A stretch of DNA of 11,120 nt from Hydnum rufescens UP504. Taxonomy: Eukaryota; Basidiomycota; Agaricomycetes; Cantharellales; Hydnaceae. The notes under the pieces were generated by a model. It saw only the letters and a program-made list of their open reading frames with translations. It searched no databases and was not told the origin of the DNA. The stretch spans positions 1-11,120 of the forward strand of contig MU129443.1 of NCBI GenBank assembly GCA_014904985.1, written 5' to 3'. The position numbers were made by a program, and so were the translations under genes. Of this stretch, positions 1-7,869 are shown piece by piece; the first letter of the stretch is position 1, and every line of letters starts with the position of its first letter.

Positions 1-960
1 GAAGCTTTGTCAGATTGCTTCTACCCCCGAGGAATTGATAAGCAAGGCTCACTCGGATATTGGGAATGAACATGTCACGATCACTAGAATGAGGGTGTAA
101 CTATTCCAGGTGCTGGACCATCTGAAATGAAGTGACAATATTGACATACACATAGGTAATCGCCAACTCCACGCACGGCATACAGCAAATAGAGCTGTCG
201 AGATTTGTTGTCGATGGCAGAAAAAATGAGTATGGGGAACTCCTTCCAGTAGTCATTAATGTTTACTTGATTATCTGAAGTTCTGGGGGTCTCTGCTATT
301 TATCTCTAATTGTGGCCTATGTAATAATTGTTAGACATTTTCTGGGCCAGTTGCACGAAAGAGAAGCTGCGACATTCTGCCATAGCACTCTTATTTCATG
401 CTCCCCATACTACCTGGCGCCTGGTCTGAGTTGTTGGATTTACACTCGGTGTCTATGGATGGGGTATAATTCAGCGGGGAACATGATGAATCTACGGTAA
501 ATATACGGGGATGACGGGGAATAAGTGCCGGTGTAAGGCGAAATGAAACAGGTCAGGTGATATCCGAATCGGCTCGTTACCTCCAACATGGGTCTGACGC
601 CCGGAAGGGCCCCATTCCCAGGAAGAACAATCTGTCCAAGTTACCAACAAAATTACCGGGAAACATTCTGTGTTCCATTCCAAACATTGCCAAAATTTCT
701 GGGGTGGGGTGCTCTATATATAGGGGGCGCACAATCGGGCCGGATGAGTGCTCCCCCAATGTCCGGTGGGTGGATGGGCCACCACTTCTGAGACAGAATG
801 TTGGATTCGAATGACCTTCTCACGGCACCCTGAGATAATTCGAGCAAGACTGCTAATTCATTGGGATGTAGAAAAGGACGACTCCATTTTTTTTGGCCCA
901 GTACCACCATGCAGATAGTGTGGCTCGCAATGGAGACTCCAGACCATGGTTTGTGCATCC

Positions 961-1014
961 GTGAGTCCTATCCCACTTCCAATTCTCATGTCCATTTAAT
1001 CCTCTCTTTCGTAG
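961..1014 (+). other. Spliceosomal intron, 54 bases
   Basis: The segment starts with a consensus donor GTGAGT and ends in a pyrimidine-rich run and GTAG. Its length is normal for fungal introns, and it splits the reading between whole codons (TCC and GGA, phase 0). The inverted copy 3 has the donor in the same place (GTGAGC from 9147 on the - strand), but its acceptor is changed to GAAT. Copy 2 has GTAGTC at about 5782 instead of GTGAGT. The shared position across copies supports a real ancestral intron. No strong branch-point motif stands out; TTTAAT near 995-1000 is the best candidate. Confidence 0.5.
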
Positions 1015-1035
1015 GGACCGGAAATGGTGGTAACA

Positions 1036-1154
1036 CTGAGGGAAACGCCACCGGAGAGATCAGTGGTGGACGAGGAGGGGATGTTCTCCTCCTGCATTCC
1101 CACTCCACCACAAATCATGTTTGTGAGTCTGGATTATGCACACCGTTAGCCTCA
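1036..1154 (+). repeat. Near-identical 119-base island, copy 1
   Basis: This 119-base block matches 6497-6615 at 118 of 119 positions without gaps; the only difference is A1126 versus G. The flanking sequence differs by many substitutions and indels. One frame is open through the block (RETPPERSVVDEEG, then PPQIMFV) and ends at the TAG at 1147-1149, close to the edge of the island. A second frame is open too, so coding cannot be proved by openness alone. The inverted copy 3 has a much more diverged counterpart near 8940-9050. Selection, gene conversion, a second recent mobile unit, or uneven assembly polishing could each explain the identity. Confidence 0.9.
1063..1111 (+). other. Potential hairpin inside the conserved island
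   Basis: GTGGTGGA (1063-1070) pairs perfectly with TCCACCAC (1104-1111). Just inside, GAGGAG (1072-1077) pairs with CTCCTC (1086-1091), and two G-U pairs could extend it. The 5' side has a one-base bulge and the 3' side a 12-base internal loop. Both copies of the island keep the whole structure. An alternative pairing uses CCACC near 1049-1053 with GGTGG, so the fold is not unique. Purine-rich coding sequence facing pyrimidine-rich sequence can give such pairing by chance. Confidence 0.4.
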
Positions 1155-1405
1155 TTTTGAAACTCCAAGCCACGCACAGCAAACATCTACTATATCTATC
1201 CCCATAACTCGAACATACCAACAGCGGACACACAACCAAGATCGGGGGTCTACATTTTTTGTCGATACGGGTCATTCGAATTGCGGGTGAGGCTGAGCTT
1301 TCTTACCCTCTTTGTTTGGTCGGGGTCGGTCGATTAACTCTCAGTCGCGCTGGAAGATCGAAATCGTGGCGCGTCTATTTCCATTAGTTATTAGGTTCCA
1401 CTACC

Positions 1406-1804
1406 ATGTCTAGGATCGTGTCCGGCACCGTTCGTCCGGGGGCCATAGGATATGTATGCGGTTGCAGGATTCTCTTTCGGAGGCGGGTGTGTTTGGAACG
1501 AGTTATATCGTGGTCTTGGTGCAACTGGCCTAGAAAGGTACAGGAGTCAGAAAGACTAGAATTTAGAGATGATTTTAGGAGGCTCCTGAGTGGATGCAGA
1601 GTGAAGGCTGGGATATACCTGGATGATGGGTCACGTCTCATTCCGAACAAAGATCTCAGGTGGCAAGTGAGATCTCAGGCAGGACTCGCAACCGAAACAA
1701 AAAGAGGAGATGGGCGATTGACGTTGGCGGAATTCCGAATCTCGATAAAGGGCGCCGATTATAGTCTCTCTCTTCCATCATCAGACCCCTTGTGTTCAGT
1801 GTAA
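1406..1804 (+). other. 132-codon open frame in the 3' part of copy 1, not recognised
   Basis: An ATG-started frame of 132 codons lies in the part of the repeat that matches about 6957-7740 of copy 2. The copy 2 counterpart is broken into shorter frames by indels. A short shared stretch survives in the same frame (GLATET here, GLATRS near 7345-7365). The protein is rich in Arg and Gly and has no signal peptide, membrane segment or motif that I recognise. It includes a 10-base direct repeat (AGATCTCAGG at 1651-1660 and 1670-1679) that copy 2 lacks. It may be a relic of a downstream exon of the same unit, or chance. I would not call it a gene on this evidence. Confidence 0.2.
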
Positions 1805-1849
1805 TCGTGGGTAGAATGTGTCCGTTCCCGCCGCAACTGGTCTTAACCA

Positions 1850-3000
1850 AAATGACTGCTTCCTTTGGCCTCAGCACACCTCGTAATATAATACTATCAT
1901 ATCAGAAATAAACCACATCCTACGTTCAATCTTACACCATCCACCCATATTTTCTTGTTAGACACCTAACACTTTATCCTCACCAGGTCTTAATCGGTTC
2001 TTACAGTCCCTTGTTGTTTCTTCCTGTACACTGTACTTTTCTGTGAAACTCGATTTATTTCTTAATTTGAAGGCACTTCTTTACTTCAATTATCCACTTG
2101 ATTGCCACCTGTACGCTTATGCACCATGAACCAAACAGAGCAGAGTCCATACGACTTTTTATAATTAGAACACTGGGTGTGTCCATTGACTATAGAGCAC
2201 CCGTGACAGTTCTCACTCAAAGGATTCTCGCTATAGCCTTCCCGCATGCCGAAAGACCTCTTACGTGGCCCAGTAACATGTGCGCGTCTCTAATAAATCC
2301 ATACGCCGTCAGATATGGAAGTGGTGTCTGCGTATTCCGTCTTCTATTGGTTCTCATTAAAGCGCTCAGCCAGCTGTTGCGTTCTACAGATACGTACTTG
2401 CACTTCCTGGTTCTGCCCACGTCCTTTGCTGCCCTGTCCGCGTCCTCATTCTCGACGAGCGCACGGCTTCGCCGTTATTCATTGCCCGATCTCCCGGCAG
2501 ATTTCCACCACGTGCATTGTTGGTACACCTCACACGTAAGCGACCATCCACGGCATCAATACCTCTAATCGAAACTAGCAGGCTGAAACGCCGGTCAGAG
2601 TTCTCAATCCCCATTTCTGCCCCCCACCCTGGGGCGATCGAGCTTTCGACCTTCAGTAGTCAGCATGTCGAAATCAGCAACACGCGAGTGACTTAATTAA
2701 ATCTGATTGTCATCTATCTACCACGGCGCTTTCCTGATACAGGATTGATATGGGAGTCAATACCACCCAGCCACTTGTCATACTTCAAGACAGTTGCACT
2801 GGTTCGAAGTGGTCGATCCCCAGAGTCAGCTATATCCGTGCAGTCTAGTGTGGGTCCATCTCTTTTGGAAAATACGTGACTCTGTGGGTTTCAGATGATC
2901 CTCCCCAGCGTTCTCCTCTCTACATGAGCATGTCAGGGCCGGTCCGGTAACGTCGATTCATCAATCTCATAAACAGTATTAGACTCCATCTGAAGCCGAG
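1850..3000. other. Stretch without a supported gene
   Basis: About 1.15 kb with balanced to T-rich composition. The longest frame, from a TTG at 2098 (first ATG 2119) to 2568, is the longest in the window at 156 codons, but it resembles nothing known and is within chance for this much sequence. No RNA gene, tandem repeat or terminal repeat is evident. Alignment of 1850-2000 with sequence after 7870 is too weak to claim. Confidence 0.6.
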
Positions 3001-3119
3001 CACTGCGTGACTGTGTGTGCGAGTGAGGCAATGTTTTGTCGGTCGCGACCGACTTTGAGCTGTACTGTGCCAGTCACAGCGTCCGCATCAGTCGAAACAC
3101 ACAGTCTGCGCGACCAGTG
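3001..3119. repeat. Imperfect inverted repeat around a perfect 16-base palindrome
   Basis: The left arm at 3001-3022 and right arm at 3092-3119 are imperfect inverted copies. Their core GACTGTGTGT (3009-3018) is matched exactly by ACACACAGTC (3097-3106), and CACTG (3001-3005) by CAGTG (3115-3119). Between them lies the perfect palindrome GTCGGTCGCGACCGAC (3038-3053). GTGACTG (3007-3013) can also pair with CAGTCAC (3071-3077), giving alternative folds. A small hairpin, CGACA with TGTCG, follows at 3124-3137. The segment could extrude as a cruciform or be a dyad protein-binding site. No function is assigned. Confidence 0.5.
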
Positions 3120-3269
3120 AACACGACAATGCTGTCGCAAGAAGACTCTTCCGTTTTAGACTACCGGGCGTAGACAGCACGACATGCTTGACATAGCAGA
3201 TACGAGCCTATAAGAACGATGCGGTGAGAGCGTATACATTCCCGCTCAGCTTAGGCGTCTCTCCTACAG

Positions 3270-3447
3270 GGTTGCGATACTCACTAGAACCTGGTTTCTA
3301 TCAAATGGATATGGATCAAGTCACATCCTGTGAACCCAACCATACTCTCGCATCTTTCAACTCGGCTCCTGGCGGCTTCCCTATTGTTCCAAATGCTTTC
3401 TCTCCGCTGGAGTGGTTGGTTCTGTATTCTAATTGGAACTTTCTCAA
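3270..3447 (+). CDS. Weak candidate internal exon, product unknown
   Basis: A 59-codon open stretch is bounded on the left by a pyrimidine-rich CTCTCCTACAG (acceptor-like, ending 3269) and on the right by AAGTAAGT, a very good donor, from about 3448. The sequence between is protein-like, with many Asp, Phe, Pro and Trp residues (SLEPGFYQMDMDQVTS, then FSPLEWLVLYSNWNF). A GTGAGA at 3224 could be the donor of a 46-base upstream intron, but no convincing flanking exons are found. No domain is recognised and the window has no second copy. Similar short frames arise by chance, so this is only a lead. Confidence 0.15.
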
Positions 3448-3449
3448 GT

Positions 3450-4990
3450 AAGTAAGCGCCCGCCGTGACCACGACCTGCCCTTTTAAATACGAGATACAC
3501 GCGCGCGTATTTTCCTTGTTGTGCGCCGAGTGGCATGACATAGACTGACGTTGACTGTGGAGGTTGACAGACTGCTCGGTACCCTGCGAACAATTATTTC
3601 CTTTCCGCTATCTTGACACTTCTTGGTGAGTCCGGCATTCCATGGATTGCTCGGTCGCCTTCGAGAATTCATTGGTGATCGGTAGCAATTCACTCAATTC
3701 TAGGAAGATAGCCGACTAACCTCATTTGCGTCCACATGCATTTAGTGGGCCTGAGCCTTACATCCTCTCCAGTATTTAGGTAAAACACTCCAGGAGCGAG
3801 CTAACCGAAGGTGCTTATCTTCATGGCAGATAAGATTTGAATTATTGGTGGTTAATTTATGGCACAAAGGACAGCGAATCTATTCTCTTGGAATAACTCT
3901 CGACACATTCCAAAGGTCTCATCTAATCCACGTTCATTATTATATTAGCGAGATGCAAGAGCGTAACGAAATGCCAGAACGTCGCCTCCGTGATAGTCTG
4001 TTTCCATGGTGTACTACGTAGAGTGGATGAAGCAGCAGAGATTATGATTATGAATTTGTGCTCGCTTAGTCACGAAATCCGAACCGTTAAATCTGGTCTA
4101 CGTTGACAAACAAATTGGCTTGAAGGAAGGTATCATACACACGCGAGAAATAGGAGACCAACATAACAATCTATAGTCCGGCCCACCTCGAATATCCAGA
4201 TTTCTTAACATTGAATATCCCGTTTGAAATGACACCGTCAGAATTTTTCGGTAGGCCGCTAGAGGATTAGTGTGGTGATCACCGGAGATTACTCACTCGA
4301 GATGGAGGAAGACGTTCACACTTCTCTCGTCAGACTTGTTGTTGTCTGCACACGAGACCTATAGATAGAGATTTCAAGTACGAAGTCTTTTGATAGTCGG
4401 TGAGAATAACCTCTACGGGGACAGTGGTGTGGCTTTTCCAAAAGAGCAGTTGCACCATTACAGCCGTCTGGTGCCTAGTCTTACTGAGACGCATAATTAA
4501 TCAATTCAGTTTGTATAAGGCTACTACTTAACATGATCTATGATAGGAACTGTGAGTTAAAGAGTACCGAGTCTGTCCGATTCTCATTAGTAATTCTGAC
4601 GAGAATTGATAGAGCGCCAGGATGCCTGATCTTACCGCTTCTCGGCACACCGAGGTCGTCTGCTATATGTTGGAGCATAGCGGAGACCAGCGTCAGTGGC
4701 ACGTATATTCGAAGACATAGTTATCTTCACCTTAACTTTGGTTCCACCATGTGGAATGAGATCATGCGTTTGACATCAAGCATGTGCTATTCGTTACCCT
4801 CTGTAGTTGCAAACGCTACAAGGACCCAAAAGGATCGCCACTCGGGATACTAGGGACGAACTTATGTAGTACTCAGATTCCGATCGCCTGCGCTGTTAGC
4901 ATATTCCTAAGATCCTCGTCCATACACCTCGACAACCGAAGCTGAAAAGACAAATAAGGATAAATATCTGCAACCTACCATCAGGCAAAA
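3450..4990. other. Stretch without a supported gene
   Basis: About 1.5 kb rich in stops in all frames, moderately A+T-rich, with no recognisable domain, RNA gene or tandem repeat. The one longer frame (4533-4853, 106 codons, ATG start) has no motif that I recognise and no flanking splice signals that stand out. The start of repeat copy 2 may reach into the right edge of this stretch, since 160-240 aligns loosely with about 4988-5120. Confidence 0.6.
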
Positions 4991-5849
4991 CTACACACGC
5001 GATAGGAGCTGTTTTCTGATTGATTTGTTAGCCTGATCAGCTCAGACATATCAACGTAGCAGTGGGAGAACAAATATCCTCTCTTCCTTAGCACATCCTC
5101 TTTAATGCCACCGCTCGATCATCACTTGAACTTCTGGGGACCTCATTGCTACCTTCTACTACTCTCAATTAATGTGCTTCCATAGCCATATCCTATCATA
5201 TCGCTAATATTTTCTTCCCATACTGCTATATAACCAAACAGACCAAACATGCGCGCGTCATTCCGCCATGCCACTACACCCCATCAACGCATCTCTATTA
5301 TCTCCCCTCCACTCGAACCCAGTTCCCCACACAGCTCCCATTAACTCAACACATGCGCGCCATAAGGTCAACATCCATCGACGAATCGTTCCAGGAAGAG
5401 AAATACTGACCCGAATTTCTGACGAAAACATTACGGGACACATCATGTTCGACACTCGAGACATTACCGACCAAAATTCATCAGGGGTGGGTGTCTCCTT
5501 CTATAGGGGGTGCACAATCGGGCCGGATGCTGGGTGCTCCAGGCGAAATTGACAATTTCCCGTGGATGTGTGACTTCCGTGATAGAATGTTGTTTCGAAT
5601 GCCTTCTCACGGTACCCTTAGATAATTCGGGGAGACTCCTAATCCATTGCAATGTAAGAAAGGGCGATCCATTTTTTTTTGCCCAGTACCACCCCAAGTG
5701 CAGGAACTATTTTCAGTCACCTCGCATCGCAACTCGGACTAGTACTCCCCACGACCAAGTACCGGTTCTCCTGCAATCCCGGTAGTCTATTTCCCACTTT
5801 CCACATTCTATGTCATAACCTATCTACATCCTCAAATTCTTCTCGTTTT

Positions 5850-6470
5850 ATAACAATACCACTCATACACAGACTATATACCACACCAACCACCCCACAA
5901 AAACAAACTCCCAGGGTCCACCCTCCAACGGACGCTCGAGGGAGAAGGAAAAAGGACAAGCCACCACCTACTCTATAATCTATACTATCCAACCTCTCTT
6001 CATAATATCCACCTGAAAAATACTTGTCCCAATCTGATCCACCCAATCATCCCACCCCAACTCCAATTAATATCATCATCATTACAACCATACAGAAAAC
6101 AAACTCACTCAAAATCATACAATCCACCTTCACAACTCACCTCTCTCATCATCTTATACACACAATCCTCTCATTCCCTCATGACTTTTTCAGGACATTC
6201 TTACTACTGACAAAAGATAAGAACACCATTCAAAATTACATCACACCAAGCATAAATTTCCCCATTCTCTGACTCTCTCCATCTAACCAAAAGTGAGACA
6301 GGTAAATCTATTAAACCTCTCACGCTCTAATCATTTCAATTGGTCACTGCTAGACAGGTAACCTAAATCGTTACACAGACAGCTGGCGCTTCACCATGTG
6401 ATCTAATATGTCACAATGCCACATAAACGCCAGACCAGTTACCACGCCGCCGCTCCCGACCACACAGGAG
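5850..6470. other. G-depleted insertion specific to copy 2
   Basis: In copy 1 and copy 3 the intron joins the next block within about 55-65 bases, but here about 620 additional bases intervene. On the + strand G nearly vanishes: 6037-6182 (146 bases) contains a single G, at 6095, and in 6061-6180 C outnumbers G 43 to 1. The sequence is a low-complexity mix of CA, TC and AT-rich words, not a simple tandem array. It has no terminal repeats or target duplication that I can see, and no recognisable gene. The open frame 6024-6272 is a by-product of stop-poor C-rich sequence. Confidence 0.7.
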
Positions 6471-6496
6471 TCCACGGTACGGAATATGGTGGTAAC

Positions 6497-6615
6497 CTGA
6501 GGGAAACGCCACCGGAGAGATCAGTGGTGGACGAGGAGGGGATGTTCTCCTCCTGCATTCCCACTCCACCACAAATCATGTTTGTGGGTCTGGATTATGC
6601 ACACCGTTAGCCTCA
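6497..6615 (+). repeat. Near-identical 119-base island, copy 2
   Basis: This is the counterpart of 1036-1154, with one substitution (G instead of A in the GTGAGT-like word) and no gap. On the left the match continues through ATGGTGGTAAC with one indel, then breaks down. On the right it ends abruptly after GCCTCA. The frame LRETPPERSVVDEEG to DYAHR stop is kept, with a Ser-to-Gly change. The island is normal in G content, although it sits inside the G-poor domain. Confidence 0.9.
6524..6572 (+). other. Potential hairpin in island copy 2
   Basis: The same two-part stem as at 1063-1111 is present base for base: GTGGTGGA with TCCACCAC outside, GAGGAG with CTCCTC inside. With no substitutions between the copies here, there is no compensatory change to test the pairing. 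Confidence 0.35.
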
Positions 6616-7869
6616 CCTCCTCTTGACCTTACCCCCAGACTATCTGCACCAAAAAGTGCAATTACATCGACCACACCCTACTACGTCAGGCAACTTCTAA
6701 ATCCCATAACTCGAACTACCAACAGCCGCGACACACACAACCAACACCGATCGGAGGTCTACTACCTCTGAGTTTTTGTCGTATAACGGGGCTCACTCAA
6801 TATGAATTGCGGTCGAAGCTGACGATATATCTATAACCACCCTCTTTGATTAGCTCGCGCGCTCAAGTTCGTATATAATCAATACAGTCTATTCTCGCAG
6901 CGTGCGAAGATCGAAATCGCGGGTCTATGGTATCCATATTTAGTGATACAATTCATTAGGTTCCACTACCATCACCAACTCCACACCACTCGTCATAGGA
7001 CATCGTCGACCGCACCCGACAGTTCTCGTATATCTAACCGTGAGAGGCGATAACTTGTCAATAAGGGTCGCAGGACCTATGCATCTTTCGGAGCGGTGTG
7101 TTTGGAACGAGTTAACTACCTAGTAGTCTGGTAAGCAAACTCGCGACCTAAAAAGAAAGGACAGCACATCAGCAAGATAACGACAACCATTTAAGACTGT
7201 TTAGGATCTCACTGAGTGGATGCCAGCGCATGAAGGCTGGACAAACACAGCAAACCCTCACAATCTGCATGATGGTGTCTCTCTAACAGATCCTATGTCG
7301 CGACCCACAAGATCTTCCGGTGGCAAGTGCAACGATCCAAGTCAAGGACTCGCAACCAGATCAACATCCGCTCATAGATTCACATGCTACAAGACCCTGG
7401 CCCATGAACTGTGGAGTTATACTGGTGCCGACAAATCTTCTAGAAAAACATTGATTCAGTTGGAAATCCAGAATGATGGGAACACTACCGTAGACAACTA
7501 GATTCGCCAAGGGAGACAGCTAGGCATGATGGATATCGCAAATGGCCTAACATTACCATAATGCCTCCAGTAGTTCGACATAATATAAGTACAATAATGC
7601 TTATAAACGCACACAAGCCTATCATTGACAGAAAAGGATTTGTCTGCAGCAGTAAGTGACTGTACAACAGACAGCGCTAAACCCACCATCAACATTGAAT
7701 CGCCGGCAAGTGTAACGGCATCTGAGATACCAGTCGCCGATTATCGTCGACATACTTTCTTCAGCATCAAAATATGAGGCCCCTCAGATCACTGAATATC
7801 GCCCGACACTGCAAAATAGAGAAAATGAGCAATAGGTATTCGCCCCTCCGCGAACACTACGCGCAGAAA

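Larger units (their letters stand above)
603..1149 (+). pseudogene. Unrecognised gene-like unit, copy 1, broken
   Basis: The reading is supported by comparison with copies 2 and 3, not by a long open frame. Around 690-740 the frame SGVG-S-YRG-TIGPD matches copy 2 in the same frame, with several third-position differences. At 881-919 the frame TPFFLAQYHHADS matches TPFFLPHYHRAES of copy 3, including a synonymous TTG/CTT pair. A 54-base intron follows at 961-1014, then a frame from 1015 to a TAG at 1147-1149 with motif LRETPPERSVVDEEG. Breaks relative to the other copies are a TGA at 831-833 where copy 2 has TTA, an extra base near 812-815, another near 845, and a missing base near 921-935. I do not recognise the family and assign no function. 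The true start and end are not visible. Confidence covers a decayed coding unit, not any product. Confidence 0.45.
1..1850 (+). repeat. Copy 1 of a diverged three-copy repeat unit
   Basis: Aligning the window to itself by eye pairs this stretch with about 4990-7870 in the same orientation. Landmarks include 264-314 with 5124-5178, 643-735 with 5427-5527, 797-905 with 5588-5696, 1015-1154 with 6474-6615, 1393-1407 with 6957-6971, 1487-1505 (identical 19-mer) with 7096-7114, and 1659-1690 with 7319-7357. Order is preserved throughout, so this is one long duplication rather than scattered matches. The offset grows from about 4.8 kb on the left to about 6.0 kb on the right because copy 2 carries more inserted bases. 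The match is solid from about 600 to 1700 and weaker outside that, and the left end may lie before the window. No LTR, terminal inverted repeat or target duplication marks the ends. The unit resembles no mobile element I know. Confidence 0.75.
5365..6609 (+). pseudogene. Unrecognised gene-like unit, copy 2, interrupted
   Basis: The frame around 5480-5530 (SGVGVSFYRGCTIGPD) matches copy 1. A second frame at 5588-5700 gives FECLLTVPLDNSGRLLIHC and then DPFFFAQYH, the counterpart of LLIHW and PFFLAQYHHADS in copy 1; the two parts are in different frames, so at least one shift separates them. The intron donor seen in copy 1 is replaced by GTAGTC near 5782. About 620 extra bases follow within what would be the intron or its edge. 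The second exon-like block then resumes near 6474 (LRETPPERSVVDEEG) and stops at a TAG at 6608-6610. The copy is not functional as read. Family and function are unknown. Confidence 0.4.

Noticed and set aside
653..958. Minus-strand frame resembling the minus-strand frame at 5464-5697 (ELSQGAVRR versus ELSKGTVRR)
   Set aside because: The likeness follows from the DNA duplication. The + strand reading is better supported because it is shared with copy 3 and leads into a splice donor.
2384..2500. Gag-like Gly/Arg/Gln-rich words on the - strand (GRGQGSKGRGQNQ)
   Set aside because: Reminiscent of the basic stretch before a copia zinc knuckle, but no CCHC motif follows without forcing several frameshifts, and stops flank it.
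2098..2568. 156-codon open frame, the longest in the window
   Set aside because: It starts at TTG (first ATG 2119), has no motif that I recognise and no second copy. One frame of this length is plausible by chance in 11 kb.
2801..2822. tRNA B-box-like GGTTCGAAGTGG
   Set aside because: The arms around it do not pair as a T-stem, and no A-box or acceptor stem is present at the right distance.
4533..4853. 106-codon ATG-started frame
   Set aside because: No recognisable motif, no splice context and no counterpart in the repeat copies.
6024..6272. 82-codon frame rich in Thr, Ile and His
   Set aside because: It reflects the G-free composition, which removes TAG and TGA stops.
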